Shown here: one piece after another, positions 43,175 to 52,541 of the stretch
How the letters are laid out: each line of letters starts with the position of its first letter
Numbering within the stretch: position 1 is the first letter of the stretch
DNA from: Phycisphaerae bacterium
GTDB lineage: Bacteria > Planctomycetota > Phycisphaerae > Phycisphaerales > UBA1924
DNA: 64,000 nt
Assembly: GCA_014192545.1 (NCBI GenBank)
Contig: BJHL01000001.1
Location: 827,116-891,115 of the forward strand
Direction: 5' to 3'
Notes under the pieces: model-generated
The model's database searches: none
Told to the model about the DNA's origin: nothing
What the model saw: the letters and a program-made list of their open reading frames with translations, nothing else
Program-made: the position numbers and the translations under genes

Positions 43175-43624
43175 TTAGGCGGCGGCATGGCTTGCATGTC
43201 CTCCAGAACTCGATGCGAGGAAATTTTGTACCCGTTCGAGCAATTGAGCGGCACCGAAGGGCTTGGGCATGAGATATCTGATATTCGCTTTGGCGAGATC
43301 TTCCGCAGCAGCAATGTATCCGCGCGCGGTCAGCATGATGATCGGAACGTGAGCGGTGTCGGCAAACTCTCGTAGCTTGATTGCCATCTCAAGGCCCGAC
43401 ATCATGGGCATCTGCAAGTCCGTCACGACCAGGTCAGGCACGATGGGCATCGGGCTCTTGGGCAGTGATCCAACAGGCAGCGCGGAGTGATCGACCCAGC
43501 AGTAGCCCTCAAGTCCGTTGCGTCCTTCGCAAACGGTGTAACCGGCTGCGCGGAGCTTGGTGGCGACGATGGAGCGGATCGGCGCTGAGTCGTCACACAC
43601 GAGGATGGTGGCCGGTTGGGTCAT
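43175..43624 (-). CDS. Single-domain response regulator (CheY-like)
   Basis: 149 residues, one receiver domain. Acidic pair Asp11-Asp12, phospho-acceptor Asp69 (DLVVTDLQMP), Thr99 and Lys121 (LMPKPF) are all present. The acceptor Asp is about 15 residues later than usual because of an insert (WVDHSALPVGSLPKSPMP) between the second helix and third strand. It has no output domain and probably acts on the HD-GYP protein encoded 21 bp downstream. The sensor kinase at 28.9 kb is a candidate donor. Confidence 0.9.
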   Translation of the reverse strand: MTQPATILVCDDSAPIRSIVATKLRAAGYTVCEGRNGLEGYCWVDHSALPVGSLPKSPMPIVPDLVVTDLQMPMMSGLEMAIKLREFADTAHVPIIMLTARGYIAAAEDLAKANIRYLMPKPFGAAQLLERVQNFLASSSGGHASHAAA

Positions 43625-43767
43625 ATGTTTAGTATCGAGTCGTTCGGCGGGTGATTTGAATGAATGGCCGGGGTGTGACTGGAAACAGCGGATTCTCGGA
43701 TGCCCAGCTCACCTTTCTACGGGTAATTCCCTATCAGGCAGGAGGACCACAAGCGCTACGATGACCT

Positions 43768-44505
43768 GTGAGCCAAGCTTCAGCCCCAACAATGAGTGCT
43801 TCTTCCCCCGCTTCTCGGACGCGCAGCGATGATCCTGCGCCGATTCTCGCGCGCGAGGGGTGGCCCATTCTCGCGATCGTTCTGGTCATCGCGGCGTTGC
43901 CGCCGCTTATTGCTGGCCCGCTCGCGCCGGCGTGGGGCTGGTATCTGGCCATTCCGGGCGTGTTGCTGTTGGCTTTTTGCTGCTGGTTTTTTCGAGATCC
44001 GCAGCGGGCGATTCCGGAAGAGCCCGGGTTGCTGGTTGCGCCTGCCGATGGTCTAGTCATTGCAATTGAGCCCGCGACGCCTCCGGAGGAGTTGGGGCTT
44101 GACAAGGCGCGCACGGGCGAGATGGAACGTGTGGTGATTTTTCTGAACGTGTTCAATGTTCACGTCAATCGCGTGCCGTATGCAGGCACGATTTTGAAAG
44201 TTGCAGGCAAGGCCGGTCTGTTTGCGCATGCGGGCAAGCCCGAGGCCGAGCACAATCAACGCAAGAGCATCGCGTTGCAACTGAGCAACGGTGCAACGGC
44301 GGTGGTGACGCAAGTGACGGGGCTGGTTGCCCGGCGGATTGTGTGCCACGCGCAGGAAGGCCAGGCGTACAAAGTTGGACAGCGATACGGGCTGATTCGG
44401 TTTGGCAGTCGAACGGATGTGTATTTGCCCAAGGGCACCACGTGGCTGGTAAAGCCTGGCGACAAAACCACGGGCGGGGTGACGAAGCTGGCGAAGCTGA
44501 AGTAA
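43768..44505 (+). CDS. psd: Phosphatidylserine decarboxylase proenzyme, short (type II) form
   Basis: 245 residues from GTG 43768; ATG 43792 is an alternative start. A membrane-anchoring segment at about 34-72 is followed by WFFRDPQR, APADGLV, and FLNVFNVHVNR with the HxNR-type core, then RFGSRTDVYLP. Autocatalytic cleavage is expected between Gly213 and Ser214 to make the pyruvoyl alpha chain. It converts phosphatidylserine to phosphatidylethanolamine at the inner membrane. It is paired with pssA 21 bp downstream, which supplies its substrate. Confidence 0.93.
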   Translation: MSQASAPTMSASSPASRTRSDDPAPILAREGWPILAIVLVIAALPPLIAGPLAPAWGWYLAIPGVLLLAFCCWFFRDPQRAIPEEPGLLVAPADGLVIAIEPATPPEELGLDKARTGEMERVVIFLNVFNVHVNRVPYAGTILKVAGKAGLFAHAGKPEAEHNQRKSIALQLSNGATAVVTQVTGLVARRIVCHAQEGQAYKVGQRYGLIRFGSRTDVYLPKGTTWLVKPGDKTTGGVTKLAKLK

Positions 44506-44526
44506 TCAGAAAGTGCAGGCAATTGC

Positions 44527-45375
44527 GTGTTTCTGCGATTGGGGCCCAAAACTCGTTCTGTTCCGCTGGCGGCACTTGTGCCCAACATGCTCACCACGCT
44601 TGCAGTCTGTTGCGGCTTGGCGAGTATTCACTTTGCGCTGCTCGATAAGTGGGAACGGGCAATGGCCGCGATTGTGCTGGCTGCGATTTTCGACGTGCTT
44701 GATGGCGGAGCAGCTCGGCTGCTGCGCGTGCAGAGCCCGTTTGGTGCGGTGCTTGATTCGCTCTCAGATTTTCTTGCGTTCGGCATCGCGCCGGCAGTCA
44801 TCATGCACCAGTGGTTGCTCAGCCCGGTGACAACCAAGGCTCAGGACACGCTCGAACTTGTCGGCGTGATGGTTTTCGCACTGTGTTCAGCGCTGCGGCT
44901 GGCAAGGTTCACCGCACAGGCACACACGCAGGCGATGCGAGCAGCGGTCGAGGCGTCTTCGGGGGCTTCGGGGGGTTCAGCACAGCCGAGCAACAAGCGC
45001 ACGAGCATGTTCTTCTCCGGCATGCCGACACCTGCGGGTGCGGGCGTCGCGCTCATTCCGGCGATGCTCGCGGCGAGCGATGATCTGCAATTTCAGGCAT
45101 GGAATGTGCCGAGCTGGGTGATGGCGATTCATTTGATCGTGACTGGCGTGCTGCTGGTGAGCACTGTGCCGATGTTCGCGATGAAGGGTGTGCGGATTTC
45201 GCGGAAGCTGGTTGCGCCGCTGCTGATCATCGTGGTGGTGGTGGCAACATGTGCCATGATGTCGCCTTGGCTGACGATTTCAGCGATTGCTGGTCTCTAC
45301 GTAGCGAGCGTGCCGCTGGCGTTCGTGCTGCGTTCGAGGCAACGCAGTGTGTCGGCTCGGGCGCAAAGTGTGTAA
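44527..45375 (+). CDS. pssA: CDP-diacylglycerol--serine O-phosphatidyltransferase
   Basis: 282 residues from GTG 44527. The CDP-alcohol phosphotransferase signature is seen at FDVLDGGAARLLRVQ then GAVLDSLSDF, with the four Asp and Gly/Arg residues in the right spacing. Eight or so membrane helices run through the protein. It makes phosphatidylserine from CDP-diacylglycerol and serine at the inner membrane and forms an operon with psd. A 7-bp hairpin (CAACTTG/CAAGTTG, 45378-45398) follows without a T run. Confidence 0.92.
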   Translation: MFLRLGPKTRSVPLAALVPNMLTTLAVCCGLASIHFALLDKWERAMAAIVLAAIFDVLDGGAARLLRVQSPFGAVLDSLSDFLAFGIAPAVIMHQWLLSPVTTKAQDTLELVGVMVFALCSALRLARFTAQAHTQAMRAAVEASSGASGGSAQPSNKRTSMFFSGMPTPAGAGVALIPAMLAASDDLQFQAWNVPSWVMAIHLIVTGVLLVSTVPMFAMKGVRISRKLVAPLLIIVVVVATCAMMSPWLTISAIAGLYVASVPLAFVLRSRQRSVSARAQSV

Positions 45376-45567
45376 ACCAACTTGTGTAACTCAAGTTGTG
45401 AAGCTGGCGTTCGGGTATACACGAAATTCTCGCTCCTTGAATGCACAATTTCTCTTGATTGTGTCAGCGCGGCACCTCGCGCAGACTACTGACCTTGCCC
45501 ATGTCGTGTTGCTTGGTATGTACCTGGCGATTCATGCGCGTTGGATCACGAAACGAGAGGTGGCTCT

Positions 45568-46869
45568 ATGTTCATGCGTACTTGTTCGGTGGTCGGTCTG
45601 GTTGTGCTTGGTGCGATTTCGCAGTCAGCTCGGGCAGATTTCAGCAATGCGTTTGCATTCGGCCAGCCACCTGAGATGGTGCTGGCGGGCACTGCGGCGT
45701 TTCCGCAGTATTACGCCACGGTGACCGACGGCGGCGACCAGCGCGGCGCGCTCTGGTACAACGTGAAGCAGGACGCCATCGGCGGGTTCCGCGGCACGAT
45801 CGACTTCAGAATCAACACGCCCACGCTCAATGGTGATGGTTTCGCGATCGTGTTCCACAATGATCCTCGCGGGTTCAACCAACTCGGCGGCGGTGGCTCA
45901 GACTTGGGCTATGGCGACGGCTTCACGAACCTAGGGCAGAGCGTGTGGATTGAGAATGGCGTCGCGCTCGAGGTTGACACTTTCTCGTTTGGTGCGCCGG
46001 GCGAGTTTGATGCCACGCACGTGTCGCTGCAAGGCATGAAGGACGGCAGCACTCGAATCGGCGCGGGCGACGCGGAAAGCCTGGGCCACGCGCTGGTGAG
46101 TGACTTTGGTCTCGAACTGACAGACTCGGGCACGCACACGCTGTACTTTCATTACGTCGCGCCGACGCTCAACCCGCCCGCACCCGGAGAGTTCATCGTG
46201 AACATTGATGGCACGGTGCTGTTCACGGTGAACAACATAGATCTGAACAACGTGAATGGTCAGAGCATCTTCGACGAAGATGGCAAGACGTGGGTGGGCA
46301 TTACTGGTGCAACCGGACTCGCTGATTCCACTCACGCGTTCGACACCTGGGCCTTTAATGGCAGTGCTGGTGACTCGTGCCTCGCGCCGTACAACCACTC
46401 GGGCTACGGATCAGGCTGCGGGCTGGGCTGCTTCACACAGTTTGGCGAAAGCTGGGTAGGCGATCAGCCCATGACGTTCCAGTGGTTCAAGAACGGGCTG
46501 CCTATGACGGATGACGACAACGGCCGACTGACTGGCCTGCAGACGCAGACGCTCACCATCAACCAGCCTTCAAATGCAGACTTTGGCTTTTACAAACTTG
46601 TGGTGACCAATCCATGCGGCGAGCGGACCAATGGCGAAGCTGCGTACTACGGCGATCCGGCGGCGTGCAACGACATCGACTTCAACAACAACGGCGTCTT
46701 TCCTGAAGATGCCGACGTGATTGACTTCTTCAGCGTGCTCGCGGGTGCTGATTGCCCGAATCAGATCACGCAATGCGATCCAATTGACTTCAACAACAAC
46801 GGCGTGTTTCCCGAAGACCAAGATGTGATTGATTTCTTCACCGTGCTTGCAGGCGGCCCTTGCCCATAA
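45568..46869 (+). CDS. Secreted L-type lectin / Ig protein with dockerin-like repeats
   Basis: 433 residues from ATG 45568, after a GAGAGGTGG box. A Sec signal (MFMRTCSVVGLVVLGAIS... ends near ARA|DF) is followed by a legume-lectin-like jelly-roll domain (about 25-275; DGFAIVFHNDPRGFNQLGGG and GVALEVDTFS are typical L-type lectin strands). An Ig-like domain spans about 285-370 (TFQWFKNGLPMTDDDNGRL). Two dockerin-like repeats end the protein, each built on DIDFNNNGVFPED (the second PIDFNNN) with VIDFF and VLAG. They match the repeats of the lamin-tail protein at 26.4 kb. Probably a surface glycan-binding protein. Confidence 0.82.
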   Translation: MFMRTCSVVGLVVLGAISQSARADFSNAFAFGQPPEMVLAGTAAFPQYYATVTDGGDQRGALWYNVKQDAIGGFRGTIDFRINTPTLNGDGFAIVFHNDPRGFNQLGGGGSDLGYGDGFTNLGQSVWIENGVALEVDTFSFGAPGEFDATHVSLQGMKDGSTRIGAGDAESLGHALVSDFGLELTDSGTHTLYFHYVAPTLNPPAPGEFIVNIDGTVLFTVNNIDLNNVNGQSIFDEDGKTWVGITGATGLADSTHAFDTWAFNGSAGDSCLAPYNHSGYGSGCGLGCFTQFGESWVGDQPMTFQWFKNGLPMTDDDNGRLTGLQTQTLTINQPSNADFGFYKLVVTNPCGERTNGEAAYYGDPAACNDIDFNNNGVFPEDADVIDFFSVLAGADCPNQITQCDPIDFNNNGVFPEDQDVIDFFTVLAGGPCP

Positions 46870-46993
46870 GTGCGCCCGTAAGCGTTCCCGTCAGTAGAGT
46901 GAAATGAGCATCTGGACAATTGTGCACGCGGGTCGCGCTCCTTTCCGAGGGGGGGCCGGCCTGTTGTGCCATTGTTGAGTGAAAGTGTCGAAG

Positions 46994-47019
46994 ACCTGCC
47001 GCCCGGGATGGGCGGCCTA
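46994..47019 (-). repeat. GTAGG palindromic element, copy C
   Basis: A perfect stem GCCGCCC / GGGCGGC with GGGAT-type loop, followed by CTAC; on the minus strand it reads GTAGGCCGCCCATCCCGGGC and onward. It ends 4 bp before the recR stop in the convergent gap with the lectin gene. Confidence 0.65.
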
Positions 47020-47023
47020 CCGG

Positions 47024-47698
47024 CTAAAGACCTTGCCGATGATAAATCGCATCGGCGAGTACGGCCTTGCTGGCGTACTCCAGTTGGCTGCCACTGGGCA
47101 AACCACGAGCGAGGCGCGAGACTTTGACTTTGAGGCCCGTAAGAGCCTCGCTGAGATACAGCGCGGTGCCGTCGCCTTCGAGCGTTGGGTTGAGTCCCAA
47201 GATCACTTCGCGAATCGCAACGCCGCCTGGATTGGTTGCGGGGTCTTTGATGCGTTCGATGAGGCGTGCGACGGTGAGGTCGTGGGGGCCGATGCCTTCG
47301 AGCGGGCTGATGCGACCCATGAGCACGTGGTAGAGCCCTTTGAACATCGCGGTTTGTTCGAGGGCGAGCAGGTCCTTTGGCTGTTCAACGACGAGCACGA
47401 GTCCACGATCGCGCGATGCGTCGCTGCAAACGGCGCACAACTGGCCATCGGCAAGGTGATAGCAGTTCTCGCACTGGCGAACGGTTTTCTTGATATCGAT
47501 GACGGCCTGAGCAAGATTCATCGCGGCACGTTCGTCATTCTTGAGGACGTAGAACGCCAGCCGCTCAGCACTACGGCGACCGATGCCGGGCAACTTGGCG
47601 AACTCGGCGATCAAAGCGTCGACGGCTTTGGGATACGCGATTCCCGATCGCTGGAGAGGATTGTCTTTCTTTGCAGCCACGAAGCAGGGTAGTGGCAC
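47024..47698 (-). CDS. recR: Recombination protein RecR
   Basis: 224 residues, slightly longer than the typical 200 because of an N-terminal extension ([19 protein letters not shown]). The helix-hairpin-helix [18 protein letters not shown], the C4 zinc finger [16 protein letters not shown] and the Toprim motif [17 protein letters not shown] are all clear. RecR works with RecF/RecO to load RecA at gaps. It is transcribed alone, converging on the lectin gene and divergent from a pseudopilin pair; the usual dnaX-ybaB partners are not here. Confidence 0.95.
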   Translation of the reverse strand: MPLPCFVAAKKDNPLQRSGIAYPKAVDALIAEFAKLPGIGRRSAERLAFYVLKNDERAAMNLAQAVIDIKKTVRQCENCYHLADGQLCAVCSDASRDRGLVLVVEQPKDLLALEQTAMFKGLYHVLMGRISPLEGIGPHDLTVARLIERIKDPATNPGGVAIREVILGLNPTLEGDGTALYLSEALTGLKVKVSRLARGLPSGSQLEYASKAVLADAIYHRQGL

Positions 47699-47869
47699 GC
47701 GGGCTGGGTGATGTTCGCCGCGTGCGGAAAGCGCAGAAAAGCGGTCAAATCAGGGAAAGAAACCACGTTTCGCGGCGTTCTGCTTGCAGAATCGTCGCAA
47801 TGTGCGCCCATACGCCCGGTTGTGTCGAAACACTTGGGCTTGCAACTCGTAGGACGATTACGATTCTCT

Positions 47870-48619
47870 ATGCGGTTTCGCCTGCCCCATTCTGCCCGCG
47901 GATTCACGCTCATTGAGCTGCTGGTGGTTATTGGCATCATCGCGTTGCTGGTCAGTATCACGATTCCCGCGCTCGGCAAGGCTCGCGCGAGTGCTCGATC
48001 AACCAAGTGCATCGCGAATCTCAAGGGCATCGGCGTTGGCTTGCAGTTGTACATGGACACCGAAGCCAAGGGGCGCATTCTGCCCAAGGTCAGGCCGCTG
48101 AATACGGGCAGCAACACCAATGATCCCTCGTTGCTTGATATCATGGGCAAGTATGTTGATGCGGGACTTCCCGTTGAAGATGAGAATGGACTCTGGATCG
48201 TCGGCGATCCGTGGCGGTGTCCGTCAGACGATCGCAGTTTAGATGCAGCTGTGCAATTTCGTCCGCAGTGGCAGACGTACGGCACCAGTTACGAGTATGG
48301 TCCCGGCCTGCTCATGCTTGCTGCCGAGGTTGCGTGTTTGACGGATCCGCAAGGCGGCGTGAGCAAGTATTATGAAAGTCAGAACAACGCGATTGCAGTT
48401 TTGAGCGATGCGGACGATTGGCACAATCCACGTTGGGTCACTGCTGCGGGTACGGGTGACGCGGCACAACGCTGGAAGCGCAACGGTCTCTACTTTGGCG
48501 ACTGGCGCGCGGGTGATCTGGCGTATCAGGATCCCAACACGTTCCCAGAGATCTTCGAGCAAATCAGTATCTTTGCTGGCGGGGTGAATCCCAACTGCAT
48601 CGCAGGAGGCCTGCCATGA
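47870..48619 (+). CDS. Prepilin-type N-terminal cleavage/methylation domain protein
   Basis: 249 residues from ATG 47870 ([11 protein letters not shown]); earlier in-frame starts at 47708 onward would add 54 unconserved residues overlapping the recR promoter region. The leader is cut after Gly11, with mature [20 protein letters not shown] and Glu5. The body ([19 protein letters not shown]) is typical of planctomycete pseudopilin-like proteins, and [12 protein letters not shown] is followed by a His/Tyr-rich core. It overlaps the next gene by 4 bp (ATGA), so the two products may work together. Confidence 0.85.
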   Translation: MRFRLPHSARGFTLIELLVVIGIIALLVSITIPALGKARASARSTKCIANLKGIGVGLQLYMDTEAKGRILPKVRPLNTGSNTNDPSLLDIMGKYVDAGLPVEDENGLWIVGDPWRCPSDDRSLDAAVQFRPQWQTYGTSYEYGPGLLMLAAEVACLTDPQGGVSKYYESQNNAIAVLSDADDWHNPRWVTAAGTGDAAQRWKRNGLYFGDWRAGDLAYQDPNTFPEIFEQISIFAGGVNPNCIAGGLP

Positions 48620-49476
48620 GCGAACTCCAGAATTTTCGAGCCGCGCCGGGTGTGAATCGCGGAGTGCTCGAGCGACTGCGCGATGTCTTCACTGGTTCGC
48701 GGCGCGGGCCGACCGTTGGTGAGAGCGTGGAGGCGGCAACGCGAACTGTCGATACATGGCTCAATGATGCTTCGAAGCCCAATCGCAAACGCAATATGGC
48801 GATGGTGAGTCTTGCGGTACTCCTCGGGGGCGGCACCGGCGCGTACTTCGCGTTTCGTGCAACGCCCCAGCCAGACTACATGACGGCGGACCTCGACGCA
48901 ATCTTCGACTTCACGCTGCTGAGTGATGATTTCAACAAGCTCCCCATCGAAAAGCGGCTGCAACTCATGCAGCAACTCGTGGCGCGACTCAAGAACATGT
49001 CATCGGGTGACTCGATGATGCTCGGCGCGTTTGCGGCGGGCATCGCGGGTGCGGCACGAGATCAACTGGAAGAAAATGGCTCGCGCCTCGCAATCGACGC
49101 CTGGGACAAGTACGCCGTGGACTATGCGAAGGTGCCTGATGGCGAGCGGGCGGAGTATCTCGACAAGACGTTTGTCGAGATGAGCAAGATGCTGGAAGTT
49201 GTTGCGAATGGTGCGCCGCGTGATGTGAGCGACGAAAAGCGACTGACCGAAATGCGCGAACAAGTGGCTCAAAATCGCGAAATGATGCAGAAGAATCCCG
49301 ACGCCATGCCCAGCGGCGAGCAACTCGGCGAGATTTTCACGTTCATGAACTTCACGGTTGGTAGTCACGCAACCACACAGCAGCGCAATCGCGGTCAACA
49401 GATGATGCGCGACATGACACGGCACTTCCGCGGGCGCGATACGGCGACCGGCCAGCCTGTCAACGGTCCAAGATGA
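48616..49476 (+). CDS. Hypothetical membrane-anchored protein, partner of the pseudopilin
   Basis: 286 residues, not recognised. The first 55 residues are cytosolic and charged. One TM helix spans about 60-78 ([20 protein letters not shown]), followed by a periplasmic helical domain (about 95-286) with Met/Asp/Gln-rich segments ([26 protein letters not shown]). It is translationally coupled to the pseudopilin upstream. The pair is separate from the main pilus operon. No catalytic motif is visible. Confidence 0.65.
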   Translation: MSELQNFRAAPGVNRGVLERLRDVFTGSRRGPTVGESVEAATRTVDTWLNDASKPNRKRNMAMVSLAVLLGGGTGAYFAFRATPQPDYMTADLDAIFDFTLLSDDFNKLPIEKRLQLMQQLVARLKNMSSGDSMMLGAFAAGIAGAARDQLEENGSRLAIDAWDKYAVDYAKVPDGERAEYLDKTFVEMSKMLEVVANGAPRDVSDEKRLTEMREQVAQNREMMQKNPDAMPSGEQLGEIFTFMNFTVGSHATTQQRNRGQQMMRDMTRHFRGRDTATGQPVNGPR

Positions 49477-49536
49477 ACGCGCGATTGCTCGATGCGAATA
49501 ATGCGTTGCAGCGAAACACGCCGCAGCATGCAAGCA

Positions 49537-49998
49537 TCACGTACTAGCTTTGAGCATCTCGCGAAGTATCGCCGCGATGCCCGCACGTTGCTGCGGCGTT
49601 GCATCACCCTGCAGTTGCTCGGGCGTCCAGCCCCAGACCGTCGCTTTGGGCGTTGGATCATTTGCATGCCGCGGCACCACATGCCAGTGCACATGCTGCA
49701 CGACGTTGCCCAGACACTCATAATTGATCCGCGGGGCTTGGATGTCGTTGCCCCATCTGTGTCGCAGACTCGCCGCCCGCACAACGCGGGCAACACGCGC
49801 GACCTCCGCAAAGACGCGCTCTTGCCGAGCAATCGCAAGATCATCCATATGCACCACATGCTCATTGAGCACGCACACGCACCAACCTTGGCAACCTTGG
49901 TTTTCACCAAGAAACGCAGTGCATTCTGCAAGCGTGGCGATATGGAGCGGATTGGTCGCCGCTTGCGAAACTGTGGTGCAGAGAGGGCAAGTGTGCAT
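49537..49998 (-). CDS. HIT family protein (histidine triad nucleotide hydrolase)
   Basis: 153 residues. The histidine triad reads HVHWHVVPRH (HxHxHxx). An N-terminal zinc-type pattern (CPLC) is visible, and the family segments HVVHMDDLAIARQERVFAEV and NYECLGNVVQ are in place. The family hydrolyses dinucleotides or AMP conjugates in the cytosol. It is convergent with the previous gene (60-bp gap) and 65 bp downstream of the metallo-beta-lactamase-like gene on the same strand. Confidence 0.88.
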   Translation of the reverse strand: MHTCPLCTTVSQAATNPLHIATLAECTAFLGENQGCQGWCVCVLNEHVVHMDDLAIARQERVFAEVARVARVVRAASLRHRWGNDIQAPRINYECLGNVVQHVHWHVVPRHANDPTPKATVWGWTPEQLQGDATPQQRAGIAAILREMLKAST

Positions 49999-50063
49999 GA
50001 TTCGTTTGTTTCCAAAGCGAGCGTGCGAAGAGCAAGTACAGTGACGGACGCGTTCGCGAAAAC

Positions 50064-50768
50064 TCAGAACGGCCGTTTAGTCGGATTCACAACGATGTTG
50101 TCGCGGCCCAAAATCAGCAAGTCTGCAATCTCCAGAGCTTCTTCAAAGCTCGCCTTGGCAGCTTGCAAATCCGGTACTGGACTGGGCGATTTGCCTTGTT
50201 CGATATGCTCAACGGTTGGAATCGCATCGCCGCACACAAGCACGGTGTGCCGTGCGTGACTCAGCAGCAGACCGCACATGCCCGGGCTCACGCCCGGCAG
50301 CGGAAAAAGATCAACACGTTCAACCAGCGAATCAGGCGCGTTCTTGCATTTGCTCAGCATCGCGATATCTTGCTCGAGAATCTCGCGCAGTGATTCGTCC
50401 TTCGCGACGCCGCCTTGGTCCTCGCGGCGCATCACCAAGTCCTTGAGCGCCGTCGCGATGTTGACGCCCACGACTTCGCGTTCCGTTTCGCTGATGTGCC
50501 AGGTCGCTCCGTCGAAAAGCTGCAAACCCCGGCGAACGTCGGGCGCGAACGACGTCAGAAACACATCAGTGATATCTTGCGGCGAGATGCCCGCGCGTTC
50601 GTTCAGCCTAGCGGCGAGCATCTGCGGCGGCAGTCCTGGATCAACCAGAATCTTGCGTTTGCCGGCTGAAATAAGCGTGGTCGTGGCGTGACCGGTGCGC
50701 ACGGGGCTGCGCTCATTCCACAGCGGGTGGGCGGGCAGGCAGCCGATTGAGATAATGCGAAACTCCAT
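50064..50768 (-). CDS. Metallo-beta-lactamase-fold protein lacking the metal-binding histidines
   Basis: 234 residues. The MBL fold order is visible: the first strands (HATTTLISAGKRKILVDPG), then the place where HxHxDH should be, which reads TSFAPDVRRG, so only the Asp is kept. Later come LLLSHARHTVLVCGDAIP, a GD-type strand, and GRDNIVVN where a His is expected. Typical MBL hydrolases need the HxHxDH zinc ligands, so hydrolysis is doubtful; the protein may bind a ligand or protein. It is upstream of the HIT gene and downstream of purK on the same strand. Confidence 0.7.
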   Translation of the reverse strand: MEFRIISIGCLPAHPLWNERSPVRTGHATTTLISAGKRKILVDPGLPPQMLAARLNERAGISPQDITDVFLTSFAPDVRRGLQLFDGATWHISETEREVVGVNIATALKDLVMRREDQGGVAKDESLREILEQDIAMLSKCKNAPDSLVERVDLFPLPGVSPGMCGLLLSHARHTVLVCGDAIPTVEHIEQGKSPSPVPDLQAAKASFEEALEIADLLILGRDNIVVNPTKRPF

Positions 50769-50813
50769 GGATGAGCGTAAGAGGGCTGCACGAGTTGCGA
50801 AAGTGCCAGCCTC

Positions 50814-51932
50814 TCACGATTGGCGATCGCACGTTTGCGCAAGAGCGATGAGTTGCGTGACGCGCGGTGCAATGGCTTCCCACGTCGGGCCATGCACATT
50901 CACATGCCCGATCTTGCGATTCACGCGAGACTCCTTGCCGTACAGATGTAGTCGCGCGTCGTCGATGCCAAGTACATCGCTCGGTATCGGGTTGTTGCCG
51001 ATGAGATTCACCATCGCGCTCACTCCCGTAGGCAACGTGCTGCCAAGCGGCATGCCCATGATGGCGCGCACGTGATTCTCAAACTGACTGGTGACGCGAG
51101 CGTCCATCGTCCAATGTCCGCTGTTGTGCACGCGCGGAGCCATTTCATTCGCGAGCAGCGTTGTCTGACCGCCGCTCTTCACGACAAAGAACTCAATGGC
51201 GAGTACGCCCACGTACGCAAGGCGATCCATCAATTCATGCATGTGCGACGCCGCTTCGCGAGCGATCGTGGCATCAACATGCTGCGCGGGCGCAATGCTC
51301 TCTCGCAACATGCCGCGTTCATGACGATTCTGCGTCAGCGGATACGACGCAAACGCGCCATCGCGCCCGCGCACAGCAATCAACGAAAGCTCGCGTTCAA
51401 ACGGAACAAAACTCTCAACAAGCAGCGGCACACCCGACAATTCATGCCAAGCCCGCTTCGCATTGTTCGCCTCGCGAAGCACCACTTGTCCCTTGCCGTC
51501 ATAACCACCGCGACGAGTTTTGATGACGCAAGGCGTGCCAATGCGATCAACGGTTTCGATGAGCTGGGCTTCGGAATCGGCGTGGGCATACGCATGCACG
51601 CGTAAACCGGCTTGCTCAAACAGACGTTTCTCAAGCAATCTGTCCTGTCCTGTTTCCAGCGCGATAGCAGGCGGAAAAACAGGCGATTGCTTCTCAACTT
51701 CACGCACCGTCGCAACCGGCACATTTTCAAACTCGAATGTCACACAATCACAACCGTGTGCAAACGCCGCGAGCGAGCGAGAATCATCCCATGTGCCACT
51801 CTGCAGCTCGCACACATCGCCCGCGCACGCATCCGGATCAGGGTCGTAGCATCGCACGCGCACACCAAGCGGCGCGGCAGCAAGCGCCAACATCCGTCCG
51901 AGTTGCCCGCCGCCCAGCACTCCCAGCAGCAT
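50814..51932 (-). CDS. purK: N5-carboxyaminoimidazole ribonucleotide synthase
   Basis: 372 residues with ATP-grasp architecture. The N-terminal LLGVLGGGQLGRMLALAA and RCYDPDPDA are PurK-typical. The ATP-grasp core has TRRGGYDGKGQVVLREA and PLLVESFVPFERELSLI, followed by EMAPRVHNSGHWTMDA, a PurK signature. With purE it converts AIR and bicarbonate to CAIR in de novo purine synthesis. It follows purE by 9 bp on the same strand. Confidence 0.95.
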   Translation of the reverse strand: MLLGVLGGGQLGRMLALAAAPLGVRVRCYDPDPDACAGDVCELQSGTWDDSRSLAAFAHGCDCVTFEFENVPVATVREVEKQSPVFPPAIALETGQDRLLEKRLFEQAGLRVHAYAHADSEAQLIETVDRIGTPCVIKTRRGGYDGKGQVVLREANNAKRAWHELSGVPLLVESFVPFERELSLIAVRGRDGAFASYPLTQNRHERGMLRESIAPAQHVDATIAREAASHMHELMDRLAYVGVLAIEFFVVKSGGQTTLLANEMAPRVHNSGHWTMDARVTSQFENHVRAIMGMPLGSTLPTGVSAMVNLIGNNPIPSDVLGIDDARLHLYGKESRVNRKIGHVNVHGPTWEAIAPRVTQLIALAQTCDRQS

Positions 51933-51941
51933 GCGAACTCC

Positions 51942-52490
51942 TTACTTCTTGGGTGACTTGCGAGGATCGCGCTGCAGCAGTACGCGCGACGTTTGTTCAT
52001 CGCGATACGAATCAACGGCTTTCGCGATCTTCGCATCGTGAAGTGCAACGATCTTCGCTGCAAACAGAGCCGCGTTGATCGCGCCGGCTTTACCAATTGC
52101 CATCGTGCCAACCGGCACGCCCGCAGGCATCTGCACAATGCTCAGCAGCGAGTCCATGCCCTTGAGCGTCGTGCTTTCCATCGGCACACCAAGCACCGGC
52201 AGGTTCGTCTTGCTCGCGCACATACCGGGAAGATGTGCCGCGCCGCCCGCACCAGCGATGATGACATGCAATCCGCGTTGCTGTGCCGAGGCTGCGTACT
52301 CAAAGAGCCAATCAGGCGTGCGATGCGCACTTACGATGCTGACTTCGTGCGGCACACCCAGCGACTCGAGCATCAGGCTCGCGTGCTGCATGGTTTCCCA
52401 ATCACTTTGTGATCCCATGATGACACCCACCAGCGGTAGAGGCGTGGATGTGCGAGTAGATCGCTTTGCCAAGGAACGAGATTGCGCCAT
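51942..52490 (-). CDS. purE: N5-carboxyaminoimidazole ribonucleotide mutase
   Basis: 182 residues, including a 20-residue Ser/Thr/Arg-rich N-terminal tail and a short Lys/Arg C-terminal tail, against about 165 for typical PurE. The active-site strand [14 protein letters not shown], the [13 protein letters not shown] segment with the catalytic His, and the [20 protein letters not shown] loop are complete. It rearranges N5-CAIR to CAIR. It is the first gene of a purE-purK pair, 51 bp downstream of mntR on the same strand. Confidence 0.96.
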   Translation of the reverse strand: MAQSRSLAKRSTRTSTPLPLVGVIMGSQSDWETMQHASLMLESLGVPHEVSIVSAHRTPDWLFEYAASAQQRGLHVIIAGAGGAAHLPGMCASKTNLPVLGVPMESTTLKGMDSLLSIVQMPAGVPVGTMAIGKAGAINAALFAAKIVALHDAKIAKAVDSYRDEQTSRVLLQRDPRKSPKK

Positions 52491-52541
52491 GCACGAGGAT
52501 AGATGCTTTCTCGCGGCGAGTCGCGTCTCGCACGAGATCAG

